Shown here one piece after another: positions 34,778-48,130 of a stretch of 64,000 nt of DNA. The stretch's first letter is position 1, and every line of letters starts with the position of its first letter. Source of the stretch: Arachis hypogaea (Eukaryota; Streptophyta; Magnoliopsida; Fabales; Fabaceae); the NCBI RefSeq assembly GCF_003086295.3, contig NC_092047.1, positions 116,972,449-117,036,448 of the forward strand, written 5' to 3'. Under the pieces are notes generated by a model. The model worked only from the letters and a program-made list of their open reading frames with translations, searched no databases and had not been told where the DNA came from. A program made the translations under genes and the position numbers.

Positions 34778-37742
34778 AGAGGTTAAAAGAGCTGTTTTGG
34801 GCCACGGAGACTACGACTCTAGAAATGGCAGTAAATTCTTTCTTTCAAAAGCTCTTTTCTACAAGGGAGGATATTGACCTGGACGTCATGGGGCCTTTTC
34901 CTTGCCCGTCTCTTAGTACTGAGACTTGTCAAAAGTTAGTGGAACCAGTGACGTCTGAAGAGGTTAAAAGAGCTGTGATGACCATGAGTTCGTTTAAAGC
35001 CCCAGGGCTAGATGGATTTCAAGCAATTTTTTACAAAGAGTTCTGGAACTTTCTTAGCAACGATGTGTGTGGACTGGTCAAGCGAGCCTTTGAGGGTGAG
35101 TCACTGAATGCGGCTATTTTCGATACTCTTATTGTTCTAATTCCTAAAGTGGAAGTTCCCTCTTCCTTACGGGAGTTTCGGCCTATTAGCTTATGTAATG
35201 TAATTTATAAAATTGTCACAAAGGTTCTAGTTAACAGGTTCAGATCTTTCCTGTCGGAGATCATTGGTCCTTTGTAAGGAGTGTTCGTTCCAGGAAGAGG
35301 AACCACAGAGAATATTATCATTGCTCAGGAGATTATGCACTTCATGAGGAACACCAAGTCTCGAAAAGGGACCATGGCATTCAAGATTGATTTGGAAAAA
35401 GCTTATGACAGGGTAGATTGGCGTTTTCTGGAAGCTACTTTGGTCCGGTTTGGGTTTCCAAAGGCTACCATTAATCTTATATTGAATTGTGTGACTTCCT
35501 CTTCATTGGCAGTTTTGTGGAATGGGAACAGGCTCCAAAATTTCAATCCGAAGAGAGGGTTGAGGCAAGGAGATCCTATGTCTCCTTATCTATTTGTACT
35601 CTGTATGGAAATGCTTGCCTGCTTTATCTCTCATAGAGTTTCCCAAGGTTTGTGGAACCCAGTTGCGGTTTCTAGGAATGGACCACGACTCTCTCATTTG
35701 ATGTTTGCAGATGATCTTTTACTTTTCTGTAAGGCATCAAAAGCTCAAGTAATAGAGGTCATGCATTGTTTGGACTTGTTTTCTAAAGCGTCAGGTTTAA
35801 AGGTAAATCTTCATAAGTCAAAGGCCCAGTATTCCAAGAGGGTGTCGGAGAGGAGAAAAGGGGTTCTCTCAGGGGTCTCTAACATCCGGTTCTGCAATGA
35901 TTTGGGTAAATACCTGGGAATTAACATCGGTCATGCCAGAGCTTCGAGGAAGACGACTCAGAAGATTATTGAAAAAATTTCGAGGAAGCTCTCCAGTTGG
36001 AAAGGACGCCTACTGAGTAAGGCAGGGAGGCTTTGTCTTGTTAAATCGGTTATGGCTTCTATCCCAGTTTATGAAATGCAAATTTCTCTTCTCCCGAAGT
36101 ATGCATGTAATAAAATTGATTCCTTGATGAGACAATTCTTGTGGAAAGGCCAAGCGACTGGAAAAGGTCTACCTCTGGTCAGGTGGGAGGTCGCTATAAC
36201 TCCTAAAAAGGCAGGAGGATTGGGTATTAGGGATACTTCCTATGCTAACATGGCGCTTCTAGAAAAGTTGGTATGGGATTGTCTAAATAATAGTGAGAAG
36301 TTATGGGTGCAGGTTCTGAAGCATAAATATCTCAGGAATCAATCTGGTATGAACGGAAACAGTAGAAATTCTTCATCGGCTACCTAGAAGAACATTGTTA
36401 GTGCCTATGAGCATCTCAAGGAAGGACTTCATTGGAATATTGGAGATGTCCACAAATCAGTTTGGTATGATGAGTGGACTCCTTTTGGTAAGCTTTGCAA
36501 TCTTGTTCTTTATGTACATATTTCTGAATCAGATTTCATGGTGGCTGACTTGTGGAAAGGGGTATCTTGGGAGGTTGATAGTCTTACCACGCCTATTCCG
36601 CATGAGATTAAGCAGTTTATTTGTGGTCTGAGATATCCTAGTTTGACTGAGTTGGAGCCACAGTGGGAGTGGTGGCCTGCAGCAACAAAAAAGTATAGTG
36701 CAAGGGAGGGTTACAGATGGTTATTAAAGAAAATATTAAATTGAAATGCCAACAGTAATTGGAACTGGTTGTGGAACACAAACATTCCAGAGAAGTTCAA
36801 ATTTACTATGTGGCTTAGCTTACATGATGCTCTACCAACTGAGACCTTTCGATTCAAGCGACATTTAGCTTCTTCAGATATGTGTAAGAGATGTAACAAG
36901 GCGCAGGAGACTATGGAGCATTGCCTTAGAGACTGTGAACGATCAAAGGCAATCTGGTATATGTTGGATCCTAGTATCCTGGACTCGACGGCTGGTACTG
37001 CTCTTGAAGAGTGGTTTCGGAAGGCCTTGGCTAACAATGAGGCGTCCTTTGGTGCAGGGCTTTGGTGGGTATGGAGACATATGTGCAATGACATATTCAA
37101 CACTGACAACCCTTGGACAGACCATAAGGTTGTTGCCTTGGCCAGAATTACCGCCAAGGACTTACAGGTTTATAGGAATCGAAGCAATGCCTTTAGGTCT
37201 CTCCGAAATTGCCTGTGTTGGGAACCACCGGTAGGCAATAGTTTTAAAGTTAATTGTGATGCAAGCTTGCATATGGATTCAAATTTAGCGGGATTTGGGT
37301 GTATTATTAGAGATTCTAAGGGAGATTGGATCTCGGGCTGCTCTGGAAGCATTCCCCTTGGTCTATAATCAGATGTGAATTATTTGCTGCTTGGAGGGGG
37401 CTGGTTTTAGCTTGGGATTGCGGTTTGAGGGATATTATATGTAAAACGGATTGCCTTGACATTCTGCCCATCATGCATGAGCTTACAAGTGGGTATTCAT
37501 CTGAAGTAACATATTTGGTTCACAAGATTCAGGAGCTTTTATCTCGTCCTTGGCTTGTTTACGTTGAATGGGTGTCCCGAGAAGCAAATAGAGCTGCGGA
37601 TTGGATGGCTAAATATGGTGCCAAGAGTAACTCTAATCATGTTATTTGGTCTGAGTTTGGTATTGATCTCCAACGAATCATCCGCTCAGATTTATGATAG
37701 TTTTTGCTTTGTTTCTTTCCTTATTTAGACACCAAAAAATAA
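34778..37742 (+). mobile_element. LINE-B, 5'-truncated non-LTR retrotransposon (L1-like)
   Basis: Flanked by a perfect 12-bp direct repeat TGCAAGTCGTGA (34766-34777 and 37743-37754), the target duplication of target-primed reverse transcription. The 3' end is a short A-rich tail (ACCAAAAAATA). The 5' end is truncated, starting shortly before the reverse transcriptase. It is related to LINE-A (19938-22677) but better preserved. Confidence 0.92.
34796..37697 (+). pseudogene. LINE-B ORF2 remnant: reverse transcriptase, zf-RVT, RNase H
   Basis: Reads through the RT with only one stop in its first 1.6 kb: TAA at 35275-35277, where LINE-A has CAA (Gln) in GPLQGGF. All three RT palm motifs are intact: KIDLEKAYD, RQGDPMSPYLF and MFADDLLLF. 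A stop near 36387 and others near 36630 and 36742 interrupt the linker. Beyond it are the zf-RVT segment (FKRHLASSDMCKRCN, MEHCLRDCE) and, after a frame change near 37365, an RNase H segment (VNCDASLHMD ... ETDCLD-like KTDCLDI ... EANRAADWMAK). Not functional as it stands. Confidence 0.9.
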
Positions 37743-37754
37743 TGCAAGTCGTGA

Positions 37755-37973
37755 GTCATGACACAATTTAGTGACACAATTTAGTGTTCAATAAAGCTCC
37801 AATCCTTAGTCTGGATTATAGAATGGGTTCAAGATTTGTACCTGTTATAGACAAAAATAATATTTCTTTAATTATGATTGAAAGAGTGTTTTGCATTACG
37901 AGTTCAAATAAAATCTAATAAAAAAAGTAATTTAAAAGACATAAAACACAGTAACTTTATTAATAGAAAAAGT
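37755..37973. other. Short spacer after LINE-B
   Basis: No gene or repeat seen. Confidence 0.5.
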
Positions 37974-38108
37974 CTAGGGGTTAGCAATTTTGTTACCAGC
38001 AAAAAAAAGTGAGTCATTGGATGAAATCTCACACCAATTTTACACTATTAAAATCATCATTGATGGCTATTTGATGGTTACAAATCACAAAAATTATTAG
38101 CTCCCTAG
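37974..38108 (-). mobile_element. MITE family A, copy 3 (inverted)
   Basis: Read on the minus strand it starts CTAGGGAGCTAA and ends TTGCTAACCCCTAG. Its interior GTGATTTGTAACCATCAAA, CATCAATGATGATTTTAAT and TTGGTGTGAGATTTCATCC matches copies 1 and 2. Confidence 0.8.
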
Positions 38109-40851
38109 CATTCCTCATCATCTAACAGTACTACTTATTATTTAAGAGAGTATTTTTGCAGGTTATATACTTCTAACCTTGTTCCAATTCCATGTGAATT
38201 AAGATCCCTATAACTCACTAATTCAAAAGTTCCGCTTCAAGTACCAACAGTACCCAACAACCAAAACCTAAACAAACAATTGCAAGATGAATTAGTTCTA
38301 CAACAACGTATTTTAGGGAGAGAGGGAAAAGTCGAACATGAGAATTCAAATTCAAACGAAAATGTATTATCTTCAATTCTCTAAAATAATATTTGATGAA
38401 ATACTACATGAGATTTTTTTTTTACTTTGTTGATCTATGTTATATTATATGTTACTAACTTGCTATTATATTATAAGTTTAAATTTTTAAGCTATCAAAA
38501 CTTGATCATATCAATTCAATTCAAATTAATGAAAAGATCTCCCAATAGTTGAAGTCCTTTGTATCAAAATTTATATTACGATTTATTATTTCATTCAATT
38601 TTTAATTATATATGTGATTCGAAAATATTATTTATATATTAAAATTAATTATTTATGTATTTATATATAAATATATAAATATATGTGTTATTTAATTTTT
38701 TTATGTATATTTATATTTAAATATATTTTAATTTTAAATGGCTGAATTTAGTAAACATATAACATGATTATTCGTAATTATGTGTACTTTTTAAAACTCC
38801 ATTGGGGCTCAAAGCACCCACTCCAAGACACAGATTTTTTTTTTCTTTTTTTGTTAGCTAGCTTAACTTCTTCTATCCCGGAAAAAACAAAAAGAAAGAA
38901 TCATTTGAAATGAAAGAAATAATAATAATGACATATTATTGTTCGATTTAAAAGATAGTTGAAATTAATATTATTTTTTTGGGTATACAATTAATATAAA
39001 AACTTGAACGAGATTATCCAAGTTGCTAAATGCTAACTAACTTTAATTTATAGATCTCTCTACAGTGATATGATTATATTTTCAAAATCAGAAGTAAACG
39101 AATTGGAGAAAGCAACTAATAAACACGAGATTATAATTAAACTTGAGCACTCAACAGTTTTCTTGGCCATCATTTTTCAATGAGTTGTTATGAATCATTT
39201 ATCGTCACATCAAAGATTTATTTGAAACCTATTTTTTATTATATTATTCAAAGTTTTAAAGATTTGAAGCCTTCGTATTTTCTAAAATAAAGGAATTAAT
39301 TTAAAGGGTATGATGAGCAACGTTACGTTAATATAAATAACGAAGCAGCTGGCGGAGAAAAGAACACTTCATCGTCCATCTCAAGTTATTCTCATCATGA
39401 TCATCATCTCCTAAATAATTGATTAACTTTGGAAGCTTGAAATTGCAGTTACTAGTCCGTACATTGAACATGATGATGATCAATATATGTTTTGGCCACT
39501 TTAACTGCACAAGTTGTATAGATTATTAGATCCCATCAAAACATGTTTCATTACTAGTTTTATAAGTGAATATATAAGTAATTAACTTTTCTAATTAATT
39601 CATGATAATGATAATCATCTGCTGTCACATCCTCGCAATAATTCAACATTATGATTTATGCATAGTATATCGTAAACAAAAATTTGAAGAGATGTTTCAC
39701 CTAATTTATGAACTTCTAGTTCCTATATGTTGAAGTGTTGAACGTGGAGGAGAAAAAAAATTATTTAATTAACTTAAAAAAATATTAAAATATAATATTA
39801 TAATAAGCCTTTTTTATGGTGGGTTTGTCAGAAGCCCCACTACACTGGGTGGGAATTATTTTTCAATCTCAAGATAAAGTTATTAGTATACATGCTTTGA
39901 AAAATGAAAAAGAATAGGAGTATATATCAAAAGAATGAAAACTAATTTGTGTAATAAAAATATTATGTGCTAAAAAAAATTAGTCACTAAATTAATATTA
40001 TATATTTGTGTATAAATATATAATATTTAATTTATTTTTAATATATATTTTATATTCTGATATATATTTATACAAATAATTTATTTAATGAATATTCTTT
40101 TTATATATAACGTCATTGTTTTTGTAAATGCCTTACAGAATCCTGAATTTCGTGGTGTAATACTGTAGTATATATTATGGCAATATGTCATTCAAAGCTA
40201 AATAGAATAAAGTTTAAAAAATAATATATATATTACAATCCTCTAATTGCTATATAATACTATATTATGTTTTATATTATTAATAAATTATTTTGACAAT
40301 GAAAATCTTTTCATCATTATGAAAAATAAAAATAATGAAAATCAGAAAATAATTTTAAAAAATTACACAAAGAGAATTTTATAATATGAGATTTGGAAGT
40401 AACAATATCATTCATAAAAAAAATTATTGCTATACAACAATAGGATTAGAGCTAAAGTTTTTTTTTAATGGGTAAATTATAAAAAAAATATTGAAAGTCT
40501 TAATTATTTTCATAATTATCTTTCTAATTGCTAAATAAATAAAGTTTTGATTTTTTATTTTTTAATATTTATAAAAAGTAATATATATTTGAATTTTTAC
40601 TTTTTAAATATTAAAAAAATAATTAGGATGATAAATTAGAATTCTCAATCATTATTTATATTATAGTGTTTTATTTGTGCACTACCAGAATATTTATTAT
40701 TCAAAAATATTATGTTAAAAATTTATTATTATACATATATAATATGTTATGTAATTTAATTTTAATGTGTATTTTATATATATATATAGTTAATTTTATG
40801 GTTGATTTTTTTGTGTAAACGTAGCGTGATTGTTTATTTTTAAGCAATGAC
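38109..40851. other. Gene-free AT-rich region
   Basis: About 2.7 kb of AT-rich DNA without a supported gene, RNA or defined repeat. Confidence 0.6.
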
Positions 40852-41157
40852 TCTCGAGAGAATTGAAGCACGTAATTTTTAAGAAGAAAGATGAATAGAA
40901 AATAGGGACATGATGATGATGTATGCGAGTTAGATAGTGAAAATCAAAAAAGAACTTAGGGTAACTTAGTAAAGAAGACAATATAGTAAAGTAAAATTGG
41001 GATTATGAGAAAAATGTATTACACCTCCTCATTTTAAAAGCAATGACTTCTTATTTATACTATGATTCATACTAACACTCTAACAGAGTCTTGCTTTTCT
41101 TGACCTGCACTAGCACTATTATTCAAATTTGCATTAGTGTCCACTACATCTTTTACA
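40852..41157 (-). repeat. 3' LTR of the copia element
   Basis: 306 bp, differing from the other LTR at about 38 positions by hand count, nearly all transitions. A polypurine tract (GAGGAGGG) directly precedes it in element orientation. Confidence 0.92.
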
Positions 41158-41168
41158 CCCTCCTCAAA
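41158..41168 (-). other. Polypurine tract of the copia element
   Basis: On the minus strand TTTGAGGAGGG abuts the 3' LTR, where plus-strand synthesis would be primed. Confidence 0.75.
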
Positions 41169-41559
41169 CTTATGATTGATCTTAGGACCACTCTAAATTT
41201 GTATTTTGAGCTTATCAAAGGTTGCTGCTGACAAGGGTTTGGTCAATATATCAGTAATCTACTCTTGGTCTAGGATATGGACCACATGTAGTTCATTACT
41301 TTTGATCTTGTCTCGAATAAACTGTATATCAAGTTGGAAGTGCTTAATTTTGTCATGTAACACTGGATTGGAAACAAGCATTACAGTGCTTAAATTGTTA
41401 CAGAAAATAGTTAAAAATGTCTGAAGTTGAACTTTCAATTCGAGTAACAAATTCCTGATCCAAACTGTCTCTGCTACACACGCTGTAAGACTTCAAAATT
41501 CAGTCTCTATTGAGCTCCTACTGACAGTGATTTACTTCCTACAACACCAAGACACAAAA

Positions 41560-44500
41560 TTAGATCCTAAAAAAAATACAAAACCCAGTGACTGACCTGC
41601 AGTCTTCAAGGTCTGATGCCTAATCAGCATCAACGAATCTATACAATCTGAAGTCTGTATTCTTATGAAAGAGTAACCTTTGTTGTTTAGTACCTTGAAG
41701 ATATCGAAGAACTCTCTTTAGAGCCTTCCAATGTGCAAACAAGAGTTTATGCATAAATTGGCTAAACTTGATGTCATCTACATAGCATAAAAGATATATG
41801 ACATGATTAGAAATGTATTTCAAAAACAAAGAGGTATCTGATTTTACAGTGATAAAACCAAATGTTTCTAGAGTTTTGTTCAACTTTAAGAACCATTCTC
41901 GTGGTGCTTACTTTAGACCATATAGGGATCGATTTAATTTGTACATTAAGATTTTAAAATTGACTTCAAAATTCCTGGGCTGCTGCATATAAATAATTTG
42001 AGATAAATCTCCATTTAAAAATACGTTATTAAAATTAAATTGTCGAATAACCTAACCTTTGGATAAGGTTAAGCTTAGCACAATTATCACAGTAGTAGGC
42101 CTAATTATTGGACTAAAAACCTGGTCAAAATTAAAATCTTCACTTTGTTCAAAATTTTGTGCAACTAATCGTGCTTTATTTGTATTTTTGCACAGATCCA
42201 TCAGGGTTCTTTTTAGTAGTGAAAATCCATTTAGAACCTATTATTTTAGCATGAGGTGGTGGCAACACTAGGTTTCAGGTATTAGTTCTCATAAGGGCAA
42301 TATATTCTTATTTCATAGCCTCATACCAGTGTGGTATAGTGAGAGTAGTAGCTACAGTTTTTGGTGGTCTTTCTTCAGATTTCTCATCACTATGTTTAGT
42401 TAGAAAAATTTTGGATTTAGACTTGCCTGTCTTGAATCTGGTGTTCATAGGGTGGACATTAGTGTTTGGTGAAATGGGAGAATTTTGTGGCACACTATGA
42501 CTGTGTTGTGAACTATCACAGGGTAACTGACCCTCTATAGCAGAACTAGGAATAAGAGTTTCATGGTGCAGAATTGAAGGAAAAACTTGATCAGGCTGAA
42601 AAATTTCTATATTAAAGCTAGTGTTAGTACTATTACTCGACTTATGAAGAGTTGAATTATGGGAGAGCTGATCATGAGAGAGTGTTTGTGTAAGTAAACC
42701 AGCATATGTTGGTACAGTAGGAATAGTCTGAAAGAACTCTGATTAATGAAATTATTATCAGTATTAGTCTTCGTATATCGTAAGTTATTAGATGAATTTA
42801 TAAATAATTCTTTATATGAAAATATAGATTTATCAAAGGCAACATGTCTACTAATAAACACCTTACCAGTGGGTGACAAACACGTATAACCTTTGTGATT
42901 GGCTGCATATCCCAGAAAAAGACATTTGTGAGATCTATAATCAAACTTATGTCTATTATAGGGTCTCAGCAGTGGATAACATGTATTGTCAAAAATTCTC
43001 AAATGTTGATAATCAGGAATTTGATTAAATAACAATTCATATGGTGTCTTACCTTGGAGAACAGGAGTAGATAATCTATTGATTAAGTATGTAGCAATAA
43101 TTACTGCTTCATCTCAAAAAGGGGAAGGGAAGCTGTAAAAAGCATTGTCAAAGCTGTTTCTATAACATGGTGATGCTTTCTCTCAGCCTTACCATTTTGT
43201 TCATGTGTATGAGGACATGAATATCTATGATGTATGCCATGTTTAAGTATAATTCTTTAAAATTATTAGAGCTATACTCTCCTCTATGATCAATTTGTAA
43301 CTCCTTCAATTTATGTCCTGTTAAATTTTCAATGAGAGTCTTATATTGTAGAAATACAGTATATACCTGAGATTTAGATTGTAATAGATATAGACAAGTG
43401 TACCTACTATATGCATCAACAAATATAATATAGTACCTAAAATCAAGATGAGATATAATAGGGGCGGCTGAGTCCCAAACATCAGAATATACTAATTGAA
43501 TGGGTGCAAAAAAAAGCATCTTCTGTAATTTTGCATAAACACACTTTTCACACAATAAATTATCAGAAGTTAAATTAAAGAAGTCAATTGTATTTTAAGT
43601 AATAATAGTGTATTTATTTAAGACTGTGTGTACAGTTTGTTTAGCAACATGTCCCAGCCTCTTGTGCCACAATTCAAAAGAAGAACATGTAATAGCTAGA
43701 ACTTTAGGTACAAAATTTAAAGAAGAAAAATGAGGAATAGCAACATTAACAAATTTGTAGATTCCTCCTCTACGAAATCCTTGCATGAGAATCTTTTTGG
43801 AGAACTAACATTTAACAAAGCAAACAAAGGCATGAAATTCAAAGAAAACATTGTTATCTTGAGCAAATTTAAAAACACTAATTAAATTCTTCGTGATCTA
43901 TGGTGTGTAAATTAACTTTTGTAATTGAAACCATCTATTTGAGTCTTGTGTATAAAGAATTGAATTTTCATAATGTTTAATAGACCAACCTAATCTATCA
44001 CCTACAAGAACCTGATCTGGGCCAGAATATTCAGTACTGATAAGTAGGTTGGAGTGATTTGGGGTGACATGGTGAGATGCACCTGTGTCTAGGTATCAAG
44101 AAGTGTCTGCTGCTAATGAGGGAACAGCCATGTATGCCTCAGGATGATGAAAGGATGCTGTAGGTGGTGGTGGCGTGGTGGATAGTACTGGTGGTTGTGA
44201 TTATGGTACAGAAGATGAAGGAAAAAGAGATTGAGGTCTGTAAAAGGGTGCATTGAGATTTGAGGGAGGAGGAATTTGTTGATCAAGTACATGATAGTAA
44301 TGCCAAACAATATGACCCGTACGACCACAAACTTGGCATTGTGGTCTAAAATTTGAATTAAAGAACCTGCCTCCTCGAGAAAACCTACCCCCTCTGCCTT
44401 ATCGTCCTCCAAAACCCTTTTCTTGATTGATGGAGGGTAAAAAATTGCCTTGTGTCAAATGAGCTTGTACCATTAAACTATCTGAATTTCGAAACTTATC

Positions 44501-45185
44501 TACCATATTATCATGAGTCATAATGAGAGTTTCAACTTCACTTAATGAGTACATTTTCGATTTTGCATCGACAGTAAAGATTAGCATTTGATAATCAGAA
44601 TTCAAACCCTCAGGAAGTACTTCAATATGCTCTGCTGATGTAAGAGGGCTTCTTAAAGCCGCAAGAGAGTCAGTAACATGTTTGATTTTGAACACATAAT
44701 CAAAGGTAGATAATCCATGTTTCTTGATAAGTTTCAATTGTGCCTTGAGTTGTTTGATTTTGTACAGGGTTGACTTAGCAAAGTAATCTTCAATCTTTTT
44801 TCAGATTTGAAAACTAAAAGCACTGCCTACCATTTTGTTTTTGAAATTCGGTTCAATTAATGCAAGCATCCATGACATGAGGTTGGAATCATCTTGCCTC
44901 CACTGTTTATAGTGAGCAGATTCTTTTCTAGCAATTCGATCTTCTTCAGAAAGATATTGAGAAAAAAATTTCTCTAGTAGAAGATGATTTTGTAAATCTT
45001 GCCAATAAATGGTATCCACAACTTGTTGTAACTAAGTCTTGTGATTATTTTTGCCAAGTTTGTCTCCAATCGGGGTGACTAGTCGTTGATTCAAGAAGGA
45101 TGCAGTGGTAGGAACAGATGTGACGACATTTTGGGGGGTTATTGTTAATGTTGACAGAGTTGGAATTGGAAGGTGATTCAGCCAT
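41560..45185 (-). pseudogene. Copia gag-pol remnant
   Basis: Probable gag start at 45185 (MAESPSNSNSVNINNN). Gag pieces lie at about 44399-45019. A zinc-knuckle-like CQVCGRTGHIVWH lies near 44285-44345 with the last Cys changed to His. The GAG-pre-integrase motif LWHKRLGH lies near 43660-43690. The integrase core has FVDAYSRYTCLYLL and a DHRGEY segment (43160-43555). RT starts near 42350 (PHWYEAMK, SKWIFTTKKNPDGS) and reaches YVDD at about 41773-41784. The next residues belong to the RNase H lead-in (LKRVLRYLQGT), so the RT thumb and connection are deleted. Confidence 0.88.
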
Positions 45186-45203
45186 TGAAGAGTAGAAACT
45201 TAA

Positions 45204-45216
45204 GCTCTAGATACTA
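45204..45216 (-). other. Primer-binding site of the copia element
   Basis: On the minus strand TAGTATCTAGAGC follows the 5' LTR. It resembles the usual copia site TGGTATCAGAGC (initiator-Met tRNA) with two changes. Confidence 0.7.
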
Positions 45217-45522
45217 TCTCAAGAGAATTGAAGCATGTAATTTTCAAGAAGAAAGATGAATAGAAAACAGGGGCATAATGATGATGTATACGAGCTAGAT
45301 AGTAAAAACTAAGAAAGAACTTAGGATAACTTAGTAACAAAGACAATACAGTAAAATAAAATTGGAATTATGAAAAAAATGTATTACACCTCCTCATTTT
45401 AAAAGTAACAATTTTTTATTTATACTATGACTTATACTAACACTTTAATAGAGTTTTGTTTTTTTTAACCTGCACTAACACTATTACTCAAATTTGCGTT
45501 AGTGTCTAATACATTTTTTACA
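45217..45522 (-). repeat. 5' LTR of the copia element
   Basis: 306 bp pair of 40852-41157. Confidence 0.92.
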
Positions 45523-45527
45523 ATGAT

Positions 45528-48130
45528 AACTATTTTTTTTATTAATTTCTGACAACTTTAATAGATAAAATAACTGGTTTGAAGTTTTAAAATTATTATG
45601 TATCTAAATTAAAATGGAAATCCAACTCTCTGAAATTTAACTAAGAGAGAGGCAAATTAGAATTTATTTTTCACCATATATAATATCTCTTTTCTCTAAA
45701 AAAAAAAAATAGTAAATAGCGTGGGATGTAGAAAGTGTGTGTATATATTTGGCATGTTGTTGTAATAAACTAATGATACCAGTCAATAAAGATTTTTTAT
45801 TTCTATCTACCATTTGCATATGTGTCATTTAATACGCATACACGTACGTTGATTTTCATATATTGTTTTGATAATCATTAACAGAGTGCCAACGAATTTG
45901 TTAACAGCATTAGGAGTGTGTGGGTGTGTTGTGTACTTAGGATTGGGGGTTGTCCAATCCACCGAGCAAAAAAAAAAATTATTTATATCTTTTATTTCTC
46001 TTTGCTATATGTGTTTTTATATTATATATGAATTATACTATCTGTATATTAAAAATTAATTAACAATCTTATTATATATAAATATAACTATTTGGTATTT
46101 TACAAAAAAAAAATTATATTATTAAAAATAAACTAAATTATAGTCTATTGCAGATTTTATTATTTTACTATGACAGATTTAATTATTATGATAACTGATT
46201 ATATAATTAAAAAAATAAATATATATAAATTTATAGTAACTGATTTAGTAATTATTTTTTTTATATATTAAAAAAAATTATTTTTATATTTCTATTTTCT
46301 CCAACAATACGAAAAATACTTCTTTTCTTAAATTGATTGTGTAATTTTTTTTCTTTCTTTTAGTTGATGAGTTTTTTGCCTCGTATATCACTGAAAAAAG
46401 AAAAGAAAAAAAAAAAAAGGAAACAATGAGTTTGTTAGATATGACAAAGTATGCTGACTAACTCATCTCACCTTGCTATTTAAAAATGAAAAAATGGACG
46501 AAGGGCAGAATAATTTTGTTAATAAAATAAAATGCGTTGATTATGTCATTATGCTTGTTAAACTCATTTTTGGATGGCTAAGGGTAAAAAAGTTAATTGC
46601 ATTAGATAGTAACAAAAGTGGGAAAAATGTGTATAATCAAATAGAAATAACTTTACATAAGTCTGGAGTCTGATAATTTAAATTTATCTCTTAATCTATT
46701 TTATGTTGTGATTTATGATAAGTGTTTTATAAAAATTTATTAATCTCATATAAAATTAGATATTGTATTTATATTTGACTTTATGTTTTGATATGGCTGT
46801 TACAAATTACGAGTTATAACTCGATATCATATGTTATAAATTGGTCTTATAAATCATAGTACATCTCAAATGATATAGTTCGAAATCCTAACTTCCGACC
46901 AAATATCATAACTCCTAATTTGTTATAAGTGACCTTCAATACAAATAATTATCAAAGAATGTAACCGATTTACTCTACACCATCTTTAAAGGTATGGCAT
47001 TTTTATTGATGCAGAGACACACTTTTGAATACACAATACTAACTTAAGTATTGAAATACCTTTTGCAGGTAGATTCTTCTTTTTTTTTGTTCATACTCTC
47101 CACAGCGTGATATATTTCTGGACCAAAGAGCTCGGACTTCGAAACTTATAGCTCGGTGTTGAGGGCGACAACTCGACATCGACTCTCAGAGACCGACTTA
47201 TATCCAAGTTATTTACCCAAGAACATATTTAAAAAGATTATTACGAGAAGTTTTAGGAATTTGTAAAATATATATATATTTTTAATTATTAAGAACAAAT
47301 GTAAGATAATTTTATTTTGACTATTTTATGTGTATATTAAAATCAGCCATTAAAATTAATTATTAATATAAAATATATATTAAAATATAAATACACATTA
47401 AAAATAAATTAAATTATATATAAATATATTTTTAATAATTAATTTTAGTGTAGGGATAACATTTTTATTTTTATTTTTATTTTTATTTTTATGTTTATGT
47501 TGGCGATAGTTGATGGGTAGCCGATAGCATACGATTTTGTCCTACATTATGATTAACCATTAAATACTAAATCTGTTAACGTCTTTATTATTTAAGAAAC
47601 ATCAGAAAAATCAAATCAAATTTTTGATTATGTTACCACAGTGAATACATAAAGAAACAAAGAAGCAGCTCCAAAATCAATTGATATATTTTTCCGGCTT
47701 GTTCGTAGCATTTTTTCCCTCTCGTGTTAAAGGTTGCGGGTTGCCATATATTTCATCCTGATTTTTTTTTGTTGACAGAATATTTCATTGTGATGTTGAT
47801 CACCTAATCAGAAGCAAAATATTATATTTGTAAAAATAGCAATATTCAAAAACATGCATTTCTTTCTTTATTCTTAAGTTGATGATTCAGCCATCATTTT
47901 AGACCACCACCTTCATAACACTCACTGACTCGCATATTAACGTTACAACTAAAAAAAAAAATATTTATGTTAATCTTAAATGTCATATATTTTTAATTTA
48001 AAGTTTAAAGAAAGGCGAAGAAATGAAAAAACAAAAAAGCAGAGAAAAAAGGGGAGTGAAGCAAAGCAAGAGCAATAAGAGACAAGGGTTCCTCTGAGTC
48101 AACATGAACAACAAACTTGACTCCAACCGC
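45528..48130. other. Gene-free region before the receptor-kinase cluster
   Basis: AT-rich, with an (ATTTTT)n run at 47461-47490. No supported gene. The last 100 bases carry two TTGACT W-box cores (48097-48102 on the minus strand, 48117-48122 on the plus strand) before the first receptor kinase. Confidence 0.55.

Larger units (their letters stand above)
40852..45522 (-). mobile_element. Ty1/copia LTR retrotransposon, degenerate
   Basis: 4671 bp. Two 306-bp LTRs (40852-41157 and 45217-45522) in direct orientation; on the minus strand each starts TGTAAAA. Flanked by ATGAC (40847-40851) and ATGAT (45523-45527), a 5-bp target duplication with one change. The order gag, GAG-pre-integrase, integrase, reverse transcriptase, RNase H is that of Ty1/copia. 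Many stops and an internal deletion make it non-autonomous. Confidence 0.93.
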
